Shown piece by piece: positions 26,874 to 33,346 of a stretch of 47,849 nucleotides of DNA; positions within the stretch are counted from its first letter, which is position 1, and every line of letters starts with the position of its first letter. Where the stretch lies: the NCBI GenBank assembly GCA_902616675.1, contig CACMTV010000006.1, positions 1-47,849 of the forward strand, in the 5' to 3' direction. The position numbers and the translations under genes are program-made. This DNA is from an uncultured Pelagibacteraceae bacterium (lineage in GTDB: Bacteria; Pseudomonadota; Alphaproteobacteria; Pelagibacterales; Pelagibacteraceae). The notes under the pieces were generated by a model. It did not search any database. It was not told the origin of the DNA and saw only the letters and a program-made list of their open reading frames with translations.

Positions 26874-27490
26874 AAATATTAGATTTAACATTTAAAAGAA
26901 AAGTAAATTGTTCAGCGAGTGTATGTTTATGGAACCACTGGGACCACGATCATATCAATTATACTCATGAGGGTATTTACGATAATTCACAAATTTATTA
27001 TGAAGACGATCGTTCTATTTTATTTTTTCATAGTATTAAAGTACCATTTTTACCATTCATAAAGGTAAATACAATCGACCTTACTGTTTTAAAAGATAAG
27101 AATACTGTTTGTACTTATGGTTTTCAATTTGGCATACCATCTTTAACAACTGCCAAATATATTGATATAGGAAAAGATAAGTGTTCCGTTGAAGTAAATT
27201 ATAAGTTTAAATTTAGTGGTATCAAAATTTTGCTATACCCAGTAATTAAATATTTGGTTCCTAAATGGAATAATCAAACTTGGGAGGAGGATTTGCCTTT
27301 AAAAATGAGAAGACAAAAAGTAAAAAGACTAGGTTTTAAAGATTTTAAAGGACTCCCAGAAAAAACTAAAGATAGAAAATTTCAAGGTGATATTGAATTT
27401 AAATTACCAATTACAAGATTAAAAAAAAATGATAACAAGTTAACTAAACATCCTTTTTATAATTTAGGAAAAAAAGGTAATTATATTTAA
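26870..27490 (+). CDS. Putative stand-alone catalytic domain of a Rieske-type non-heme iron oxygenase
   Basis: I do not recognise this 206-residue protein as a named family. Near its N-terminus it has WNHWDHDHINYTHEG, with Asp25-x2-His28-x4-His33. That is the mononuclear iron spacing of Rieske oxygenases (compare D-A-Y-H-V-G-W-T-H in naphthalene dioxygenase). About 108 residues later NQTWEEDLPLKMRRQK (residues 135-150) resembles the helix that supplies the third, acidic ligand (E-D-x2-I/L form), with Asp141 as candidate. Beta-strand-rich sequence lies between. No signal peptide is seen. It is coupled by ATGA to the preceding Rieske protein. Oxygenase function is inference; a START-like protein of other function is the alternative. 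Confidence 0.6.
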   Translation: MKILDLTFKRKVNCSASVCLWNHWDHDHINYTHEGIYDNSQIYYEDDRSILFFHSIKVPFLPFIKVNTIDLTVLKDKNTVCTYGFQFGIPSLTTAKYIDIGKDKCSVEVNYKFKFSGIKILLYPVIKYLVPKWNNQTWEEDLPLKMRRQKVKRLGFKDFKGLPEKTKDRKFQGDIEFKLPITRLKKNDNKLTKHPFYNLGKKGNYI

Positions 27491-27522
27491 GTTTTTTTTA
27501 ATTAAATTGAACTTTCAAAATT

Positions 27523-28527
27523 ATGTGGAGAAGTTTTTTTACAGAGAAAAAATGGTTATTATGGTCTTGGGGTGGATTTGCCTTTATAATCCTTTCTTTG
27601 CTAGCTCAAACCTATATAGATGTTAAAATAAACGAGTGGTATAAGGGATTTTACGACCTTCTACAAAAGGCCCCAGAGCGTGAATTATCGGAATTTTATG
27701 ACGGGATTTACCTATTTATGAAATTGGCTATCCCTTACGTCGTTATTTATACAATCACTAATTATTTTACTAGACTTTGGGCTTTTAGATGGCGAGAGGC
27801 TATGACATTTTCTTATATGCCATATTGGAGAGCAGTAGATGCTAAAGTAGAAGGAGCCTCTCAAAGAATCCAAGAAGATGCCATGAATTTTGCCAAAATA
27901 GTCGAGAGTTTAGGCTTACAAATAGTAAGAGCTATAATGCTTTTGATAGCCTTTATTCCCATTTTATGGGGTTTATCCTCAAATGTAGTAATACCATTTT
28001 TTAAAGATATAACTGGATCTCTAGTTTGGGTTTCTTTAACAGCTAGTTTGGGAGGTTTAGTAATAAGCTGGTTAGTTGGAATTAAACTTCCAGGTTTAGA
28101 ATATAACAATCAAAAAGTTGAAGCAGCCTTTAGAAAAGAACTTGTTTACGGTGAAGATGATAGAAAAAACTACGTTCAAGCACCAACAATTTTTCAATTA
28201 TTTACCGGAATAAAATTTAATTATCACAGATTATTTTTACATTATGGCTATTTCGATCTTTGGATAATTATGTACAACCAAACAATGATAATAGTACCTT
28301 ATCTTTTAATGGGACCTGGATTATTTACTGGTGCAATGACATTAGGTGTTTTAATTCAAACCTCATCAGCTTTCAGAGAGGTTCAAAGTAGTTTTTCTTT
28401 ATTTTTACAAAACTGGACAAGAATAACTGAATTAAGATCTATATATAAACGTCTTAATGAATTCGAGACTGCAATTAATTTTGGAAATAAGTTGAGAAAA
28501 CCTCGAAAATCTGATGTAAGAGCTTAA
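27523..28527 (+). CDS. SbmA/BacA-like peptide uptake transporter
   Basis: The 334-residue inner-membrane protein has SbmA_BacA features: an N-terminal WLLWSWGGFAFIILSLLAQTYIDVKINEWYKGFYDLL region, TRLWAFRWREAMTFSYMPYW, QRIQEDAMNFAKIVESLG, and a GEDD segment before the last helices. About six to seven membrane spans are visible. No ATPase domain is fused, unlike the ABC-D relatives. The family takes up peptide antibiotics and some modified peptides or thiazole compounds using the proton gradient, and in alphaproteobacteria influences very-long-chain lipid A. It shares TAATG with the next gene. Confidence 0.85.
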   Translation: MWRSFFTEKKWLLWSWGGFAFIILSLLAQTYIDVKINEWYKGFYDLLQKAPERELSEFYDGIYLFMKLAIPYVVIYTITNYFTRLWAFRWREAMTFSYMPYWRAVDAKVEGASQRIQEDAMNFAKIVESLGLQIVRAIMLLIAFIPILWGLSSNVVIPFFKDITGSLVWVSLTASLGGLVISWLVGIKLPGLEYNNQKVEAAFRKELVYGEDDRKNYVQAPTIFQLFTGIKFNYHRLFLHYGYFDLWIIMYNQTMIIVPYLLMGPGLFTGAMTLGVLIQTSSAFREVQSSFSLFLQNWTRITELRSIYKRLNEFETAINFGNKLRKPRKSDVRA

Positions 28528-29426
28528 TGGAGCTCTATTTAAAGTTAATTGATGTCCTTTTTCCTGTCTTCTTTATTATTGGAGTAGGTTATTACCTTGG
28601 TAAAAAAGATCCGAATTTTGATACAACTTTCATAACAAATTTCGCTGGAAATATCGGTACGCCAGCTATGATTTTTTATACAATTACAACAACTGGTGTA
28701 ACTCTTGATGTATTTATAGAATATTTTATTTATGCTGTAATAATAATTGCGGGATTCGCAATTGTCGGTTTCATATTTTTATTTATTCTTAAAAAAGATA
28801 CTATTACAGAATTGCCACCATTAATTTTACCAAATACTGGTAACATGGGTGTTCCTATATGTCTCTTTGCTTATGGTACAGAAGGACTAGGTGTGGCATC
28901 TGCAATTGCATCTGTAATTATTTTATTTCACTTCACTATCGGTGTTTTATTAGCCAAAAAAAGTTTTTCATTAGATATTTTAGTAAAAAACGTTCCTATC
29001 TATGGAATTATTATTGCGGTTCTTTTCCTTTACTTTGAATGGGAGGTTCCAGGTTATATTGAGAACACTACATTTTTATTAACTTATACAACAATATTTT
29101 TAGTTTTAATGTCTTTGGGTATCGCGTTAACAAGACTTAAAGTTGTTTCTTGGACACACGCATCTATACTTGGAGCAGTAAGGGTAGTTATCGGCCCAAT
29201 TATAGGGTTTGCTCTTATTAAATTTTTAGGACTTAAGGGTTTTGCTGCTGGGGTTCTCTTAATTCAATCTTCTATGCCTAGTGCAGTTTTAACTTATTTA
29301 GTTGGCTCAATGTATTCAGAAAAGAGGGCAGTAGACAACGTAGCTAGTGTTATAGTTACTTCAACGTTAATGTCATTTATATCAGCACCTATAATCGTTT
29401 ATATAAGTCTACGTTTTTTTCAATAA
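28527..29426 (+). CDS. AEC-family (auxin efflux carrier) permease
   Basis: The 299-residue protein is strongly hydrophobic throughout, with about 10 membrane segments. It carries the AEC-family block LPNTGNMGVPICLFAYG in the middle and a LIQSSMPSAVLTYLVGSMY stretch near the C-terminus. AEC permeases carry small carboxylates such as malonate or malate, or act as auxin carriers in plants; the substrate here is unknown. It overlaps the SbmA-like gene by one base, suggesting co-transcription at the end of the metabolic cluster. A 381-bp gene-free stretch follows. Confidence 0.86.
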   Translation: MELYLKLIDVLFPVFFIIGVGYYLGKKDPNFDTTFITNFAGNIGTPAMIFYTITTTGVTLDVFIEYFIYAVIIIAGFAIVGFIFLFILKKDTITELPPLILPNTGNMGVPICLFAYGTEGLGVASAIASVIILFHFTIGVLLAKKSFSLDILVKNVPIYGIIIAVLFLYFEWEVPGYIENTTFLLTYTTIFLVLMSLGIALTRLKVVSWTHASILGAVRVVIGPIIGFALIKFLGLKGFAAGVLLIQSSMPSAVLTYLVGSMYSEKRAVDNVASVIVTSTLMSFISAPIIVYISLRFFQ

Positions 29427-29807
29427 ATACAATAATTTATATGATATAGTTAAAGTATAATATAAATATATAAGTAAATAATACTTACCTTAATGTAATA
29501 ATATCAACAAAAAACATTGATATTATTGATAAGTTTAAACAATATTTTAGAAAAAAAAAATTATATTAAATAAAATCAATCAAATTAGAGCTTAAAAATA
29601 CCACTAAAACCAATGATTTTTAGGTCTTCTAGAAGTAGCTAATAGTGCGAATTCTAGAGCAATGCATAAAGAGAATATACCGTTTAAAAGGCCATAGATA
29701 GCATTTTTTTTGCGATTTCATATTGTATGGTACAACTGAGCCGCGAGTAAGCAAAAAAAGCAACCAAAAATTGAGAATTATGCTAAAACGCACGCCAAAC
29801 AACAATT
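29427..29807. other. 381-bp gene-free spacer between metabolic cluster and accessory region
   Basis: I find no open frame of more than a few tens of codons, no tRNA and no clear coding remnant on either strand. The left third is almost pure A/T; the right part is richer in mixed sequence and contains short palindromes (CTTCTAGAAG near 29623). It includes the perfect hairpin at 29497-29527. An 11-base direct repeat AATTCTAGAGC occurs at 29650-29660 and 29804-29814. It is by far the longest unexplained spacer in an otherwise packed window and marks the left border of the accessory genes. Confidence 0.7.
29497..29527. repeat. Perfect 11-bp inverted repeat with 9-base loop
   Basis: AATAATATCAA (29497-29507) and TTGATATTATT (29517-29527) pair without mismatch around a loop of nine bases. 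It lies 71 bases downstream of the AEC permease stop. The stem is AT-rich and no T-run follows on the plus strand, so it is a poor intrinsic terminator. It could protect the 3' end of the transcript or bind a protein. Confidence 0.75.
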
Positions 29808-30083
29808 CTAGAGCGTTATACCCTCTTTTTTTAGCAGTTTTCTCTTAGTTTTAATACCACCTTTACCTGAATATCCTCCCAGTGAACCGTCTGACTTAAT
29901 CACCCTATGACAAGGTATTTTGGGAGCATAGGGGTTTTTACCTACCGCATTGCCTACAGCACGAGCTGAGTAGGGGCTTTTAATGGCTATAGCTACCTCT
30001 TTATAGGTTTTAACCTTGCCTTTTGGTATTTTAAGCAAATACTTCCAAACTTTGATCTGAAAATCAGTCCCTTTCAGTCTCAT
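29808..30083 (-). CDS. O6-alkylguanine-DNA alkyltransferase, C-terminal domain only
   Basis: The protein removes alkyl groups from O6-alkylguanine onto its own cysteine. The DNA-binding/active-site domain is complete, with the recognition helix region YSARAVGNAVGKNP and the acceptor motif IPCHRV (Cys58). Because the residue is Cys and not Trp it should act as a methyltransferase, not as an ATL-type sensor. The N-terminal domain of Ada-C/Ogt is absent. I chose ATG 30083, which overlaps the cupin gene by 20 bases and gives 91 residues beginning at the expected domain edge; an upstream ATG at 30125 overlaps by 62. It is the last gene of a three-gene minus-strand set. Confidence 0.85.
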   Translation of the reverse strand: MRLKGTDFQIKVWKYLLKIPKGKVKTYKEVAIAIKSPYSARAVGNAVGKNPYAPKIPCHRVIKSDGSLGGYSGKGGIKTKRKLLKKEGITL

Positions 30084-30465
30084 TTTGATATTTTGAACTT
30101 GTTTTACTTGAGTGGTGGGGACCAACCAGCATAATAGTCCACGCAGGCTTATTTTCCCTCAGTTTAAGGCTATGTTTATCTGTGTTTCTTCTGAAACCAA
30201 TGTATCCAGGACCTCTCCAAAAAGTACCTTTATTCGTAGTTTCCCAATAACCACCTTTTAAAATGATTGTTATATAAGACCAGTAATGGTCGTGCAAATC
30301 TCCTCGATCTTCCTTGAGTATTTTATGTACTAAAATATTGAACGGAAACCATTTAGGCCTTTTTCTAAATAAAACATAATACCTAATCATAAATGGTTCT
30401 GCTTTATCGTAATCTGGCCAACTTGGCCCTCTATCTAAAATAACTCTTTTCCTGCTCTTAAACAT
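30064..30465 (-). CDS. Cupin-like conserved protein
   Basis: The 133-residue protein has one cupin-like half barrel: DLHDHYWSYITIILKGGYWE resembles cupin motif 1 with the HxH pair and Glu. A later HSLKLRENKPAWTIMLVGP could hold the remaining strand and His. It may bind a metal and a small ligand, but I cannot name a substrate. No signal peptide or membrane segment is visible. It begins 3 bases after the 54-residue membrane protein stop and overlaps the alkyltransferase gene at its end, so the three are probably one transcript. Confidence 0.65.
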   Translation of the reverse strand: MFKSRKRVILDRGPSWPDYDKAEPFMIRYYVLFRKRPKWFPFNILVHKILKEDRGDLHDHYWSYITIILKGGYWETTNKGTFWRGPGYIGFRRNTDKHSLKLRENKPAWTIMLVGPHHSSKTSSKYQNETERD

Positions 30466-30468
30466 GAT

Positions 30469-30633
30469 TTAATCAATTAATAAGGCTATAATTAATAAAA
30501 TTCCCACTACTAGAATAGCTATTCCTGTTGTTAAAGTTAAATTTCTACTTTTGTTTTTTAGTTTTTCCCAACGATACATTAAAAAAAATGCTACGATCGG
30601 TACTGATAGTCCTAAAATAATATATTTAAGCAT
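30469..30633 (-). CDS. 54-residue two-helix membrane protein
   Basis: The frame starts with ATG at 30633 (MLKYIILGLSVPIVAFFLMY) and ends at 30469. Two hydrophobic helices, about residues 4-19 and 36-53, are joined by a positively charged loop (RWEKLKNKSRN). This places the loop in the cytoplasm. I do not recognise the protein. It is the first gene of the minus-strand trio with the cupin and alkyltransferase genes, starting three bases before the cupin ATG. Its start faces the recombinase gene across an 84-base shared regulatory gap. Confidence 0.6.
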   Translation of the reverse strand: MLKYIILGLSVPIVAFFLMYRWEKLKNKSRNLTLTTGIAILVVGILLIIALLID

Positions 30634-30655
30634 TAATTTATTTTAACTTATTTGC

Positions 30656-30684
30656 TTGACTTCTAAAATGAGTTATTATATTAC
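30656..30684 (+). promoter_or_regulatory. Candidate sigma-70-type promoter of the recombinase gene
   Basis: TTGACT at 30656-30661 matches the -35 consensus at five of six bases, and after a 17-base spacer comes TATTAC at 30679-30684 (four of six). Transcription would start near 30691, about 27 bases before the recombinase ATG. The -10 box overlaps the left edge of the dyad at 30680-30714. AT-rich sequence makes chance matches common, so this is tentative. Confidence 0.45.
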
Positions 30685-30714
30685 TAATGATAATTAATTG
30701 TTATCAATAGTAAT
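30680..30714. promoter_or_regulatory. 14-bp-arm imperfect dyad, likely operator, in front of the recombinase gene
   Basis: ATTACTAATGATAA (30680-30693) is the reverse complement of TTATCAATAGTAAT (30701-30714) except at one position, with a 7-base centre. The dyad ends three bases before the recombinase start codon and overlaps the candidate -10 box and transcription start. This geometry fits repression by a dimeric DNA-binding protein, possibly autoregulation or a core site for the recombinase. The TGATAAT half resembles ferric-uptake boxes, but the half-site spacing differs. Confidence 0.6.
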
Positions 30715-30717
30715 GAT

Positions 30718-31671
30718 ATGAATGAACTAACAACTGACATAAAAGCCTTACATGAGGAAACACTAAATAACCTTAAAACTTCTAAAGCCAATAATACTTT
30801 GAGAGCTTATAGATCTGATTTTAAAGATTTTGCGGGTTTCTGCGTTAAACATGGCTTCAAATCAATGCCCTCGGATCCTAAAATCGTATCTTTATACCTA
30901 ACTCACTTATCAAAAAAATCTAAAATTAGCACTTTAAGACGTAGATTAGTATCGATAGGTGTTGTTCATAAATTAAAAGGTCATTATTTGGATACCAAAC
31001 ATCCAGTAATCATTGAAAATTTAATGGGTATAAAAAGATTAAAAGGGAGCAAGCAAATAGGTAAAAAACCTATATTAATCAATCACTTAAAACAAATAAT
31101 TAATGTAATAAATGAACAAGATATTGAGGAAATTGTAAAATTAAGAAATAAAGCATTAATACTAATTGGATTTGGAGGCGGTTTTAGACGTACTGAGTTA
31201 ATATCTATTGACCATGAAGATCTTGAATTCGTTGATGAGGGAGTGAAAATAGCACTGAAAAGGTCTAAAACAGATCAATTTGGAGAAGGTATGATAAAAG
31301 GTCTCCCCTACTTTTCAAAAGAAACTTATTGTCCAGTAACAAATCTTAAAAATTGGTTAAAAATTTCCAATATTAAAAATGGACCCATCTTTAGAAGATT
31401 TGCTAAGGGTTCTGCATTAACAAAAAATAGACTTACTGATCAATCAGTGGTTCTTATAATAAAAGATTGTCTAAAATTAGCTGGTATTGCAAACGACAAT
31501 TTCTCTGGTCACAGTTTAAGATCTGGTTTTGCTACTGTAGCTGCAGAAGCGGGAGCAGATGAAAGAAGTATAATGGCCATGACAGGACATAAAACAACAC
31601 AAATGGTAAGAAGATACATTAGAGAAGCTAATATATTCAAAAACAATGCATTAAATAAAGTAAAAATATGA
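30718..31671 (+). CDS. Tyrosine recombinase (phage-integrase family)
   Basis: The 317-residue protein has an N-terminal SAM-like core-binding domain (residues 1-110, with NNTLRAYRSDFKDFAGFC). The C-terminal catalytic domain follows. Catalytic residues visible are Arg157 in GGGFRRTEL, His265 and Arg268 in GHSLRSGFA, a second His in MTGHKTTQM, and the tyrosine in VRRYIREA. It is not XerC or XerD by sequence feel. No tRNA gene lies next to it and no att duplication was seen. Its stop overlaps the FkbM gene by 4 bases, which is unusual for an integrase. It may be a stand-alone recombinase or an island relic. Confidence 0.9.
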   Translation: MNELTTDIKALHEETLNNLKTSKANNTLRAYRSDFKDFAGFCVKHGFKSMPSDPKIVSLYLTHLSKKSKISTLRRRLVSIGVVHKLKGHYLDTKHPVIIENLMGIKRLKGSKQIGKKPILINHLKQIINVINEQDIEEIVKLRNKALILIGFGGGFRRTELISIDHEDLEFVDEGVKIALKRSKTDQFGEGMIKGLPYFSKETYCPVTNLKNWLKISNIKNGPIFRRFAKGSALTKNRLTDQSVVLIIKDCLKLAGIANDNFSGHSLRSGFATVAAEAGADERSIMAMTGHKTTQMVRRYIREANIFKNNALNKVKI

Positions 31672-32441
31672 TTAAAGATTTTGAATTCTTATTTAAAAAA
31701 ATATTTTTTTCTGAAAGTTACTTATTAAAAAAGAGATTAAAAAGAGCTATTAAAAAAGGTTATGAAAAAGAGCTTTTAATTATAGATAAATTTGCAGATA
31801 AAACTAAGGATGCGTTAGATGTTGGCGTTTACCGAGGAATATATTCATATAAATTATCTCAGAATTTTAAAAATATACATTCATTTGAACCCAATCCCCT
31901 TCTCTTTCCATATTTGGAAAAGAATTTAATTAAAATAATTTCAAATATAAAATTATATAATTTAGCACTATCAAATGACAATGGTTTTACAGAATTAAAG
32001 CTTCCTTTAAGATCAAAATCAATTTTTGAGGACAACATAGAAGAATTATTTCAACTAGGAGCAGCAACTATGCACCCAAATAATAAAATTAATAATTATA
32101 AAAAAGTACCAATTAAAATGAAAAAATTAGATGATATAGAAATAGGGAACAAAATTGGCCTTATTAAAATTGATGTTGAAGGGCATGAAAAAAATGTATT
32201 ACAAGGAGGAATAGAAACTGTAAAAAATAATAAGCCTGTTCTGCTTGTAGAAATTGAGGAAAGACATACGAAAACTCCAATAACAGAGATTATAACTTTT
32301 ATAAACTCAATAGGTTATAAAGCATTTATTTCAAAAGAGAATGATTTAATTGAGATAGACAAAGTAAGAGACTTAACAAGAGAAAATAATTTCTTTTTTT
32401 TACCATTAGATCATAAGCTAATCCAATCTTCAGGCCAGTAA
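31668..32441 (+). CDS. FkbM-family SAM-dependent methyltransferase
   Basis: The 257-residue protein has the SAM-binding motif ALDVGVYRGIYSYKLS, the acidic loop FEPNPLLFPYLEKNL, and the FkbM-typical IGLIKIDVEGHEKNVLQGG. FkbM enzymes O-methylate sugars or other hydroxyl groups. Together with the glycosyltransferase genes that follow on the other strand, it probably modifies a surface glycan; that is inference. It overlaps the recombinase gene by 4 bases at its start and the GT11 gene by 31 bases at its end (convergent). Confidence 0.86.
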   Translation: MIKDFEFLFKKIFFSESYLLKKRLKRAIKKGYEKELLIIDKFADKTKDALDVGVYRGIYSYKLSQNFKNIHSFEPNPLLFPYLEKNLIKIISNIKLYNLALSNDNGFTELKLPLRSKSIFEDNIEELFQLGAATMHPNNKINNYKKVPIKMKKLDDIEIGNKIGLIKIDVEGHEKNVLQGGIETVKNNKPVLLVEIEERHTKTPITEIITFINSIGYKAFISKENDLIEIDKVRDLTRENNFFFLPLDHKLIQSSGQ

Positions 32442-33346
32442 TCTTTATTTTTAACATTTAGAGACTTAAAAAAATTTGATCTGGGTCTGACAACTATTTT
32501 ACCATAATTTTTTGACAACCATGTTCCCCACCAATTAAAAGCAGAAGGAATAACGGCATAATGTTTACATTTTGTCATTAAGTATAGATCTAAATGCATT
32601 TTTTCCTTTGTGTCTAATATATTTGAATTATCTACAAATTTTACATTATAATTTTTGAAGATATCTTTGAGATTTTCAAAATTATTACTCCATAAAAAAA
32701 ATGATGGGGACTTAAGCTTCTTTTTAAAATATTCTATTGCATTAAATACAAATGAAACCTGTTCATCTAAAAAAATTTTTGATTTATTGTGATCTAAATC
32801 TGTAATACTACTAAATTTTTCAGTAAATCTATTTTGTCTAAGACAAAGAGAAACTGAATCATTTTTAACAATGTCATCAAAGTATTTATTATTTTGAAAA
32901 TCAAGCTTTTTTTTAGGAGTAAATATATTTAACAAATCTTCTTTATATTTTGAAAAATACTTTTCCGACTCAAAATACCCTTCCATATACAAAGTATCTT
33001 TGTAAGACTGATTTGTATTAATCATATTAAATTCAGTTTCTTTATTTTGTTGATATTTTTCTAATATAAAAGATTTTTTTTTGAAAAAAGGATCAATTTT
33101 TTTTTTAATTTTTCTTCTTAAATAACCACTTATATTCATAAAATTACCCCCAGAGGAAGTAATATTATCTGGTATTTCAAAACCATCTAAAGCGTAAGTA
33201 TAAATATTTTTTCTAGACTTATAAGAGGATAAATTATCAAAATAAAATTTTCTTTTTAATAGTTTAGATGTAGCGTAACCCGCTGCAAACATGAACATTT
33301 GATTACCTATATTATTTGATAATCTAATAATTAATTTTTCTTCCAT
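32411..33346 (-). CDS. Glycosyltransferase family 11 (fucosyltransferase-like)
   Basis: The 311-residue protein begins with the GT11 hallmark RLSNNIGNQMFMFAAGYA, and ends with PSAFNWWGTWLSKNYG, equivalent to the SSFSWWGAWL block. The middle motif normally reading HxRRGD is here CLRQNRFTEK, a looser form. GT11 enzymes add alpha-1,2-linked fucose or related deoxysugars to surface polysaccharides. It overlaps the upstream GT9-like gene by 23 bases and is convergent with the FkbM gene. No sugar-nucleotide synthesis genes are present nearby, so the donor sugar is unknown. Confidence 0.84.
   Translation of the reverse strand: MEEKLIIRLSNNIGNQMFMFAAGYATSKLLKRKFYFDNLSSYKSRKNIYTYALDGFEIPDNITSSGGNFMNISGYLRRKIKKKIDPFFKKKSFILEKYQQNKETEFNMINTNQSYKDTLYMEGYFESEKYFSKYKEDLLNIFTPKKKLDFQNNKYFDDIVKNDSVSLCLRQNRFTEKFSSITDLDHNKSKIFLDEQVSFVFNAIEYFKKKLKSPSFFLWSNNFENLKDIFKNYNVKFVDNSNILDTKEKMHLDLYLMTKCKHYAVIPSAFNWWGTWLSKNYGKIVVRPRSNFFKSLNVKNKDYWPEDWISL

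Noticed and set aside
29497-29527. Intrinsic terminator after the AEC permease gene
   Set aside because: The hairpin is perfect, but its stem is nearly all A/T and no T-run follows.
30680-30714. Ferric-uptake (Fur) box in front of the recombinase gene
   Set aside because: TGATAAT and GTTATCA halves are present, but the centre is five bases, not one, and the AT-rich background makes partial matches common. Retained only as a general dyad.
30718-31671. Integrated prophage or tRNA-targeted island around the recombinase
   Set aside because: No phage structural genes, no neighbouring tRNA and no attachment-site duplication of a tRNA end were found in the window.
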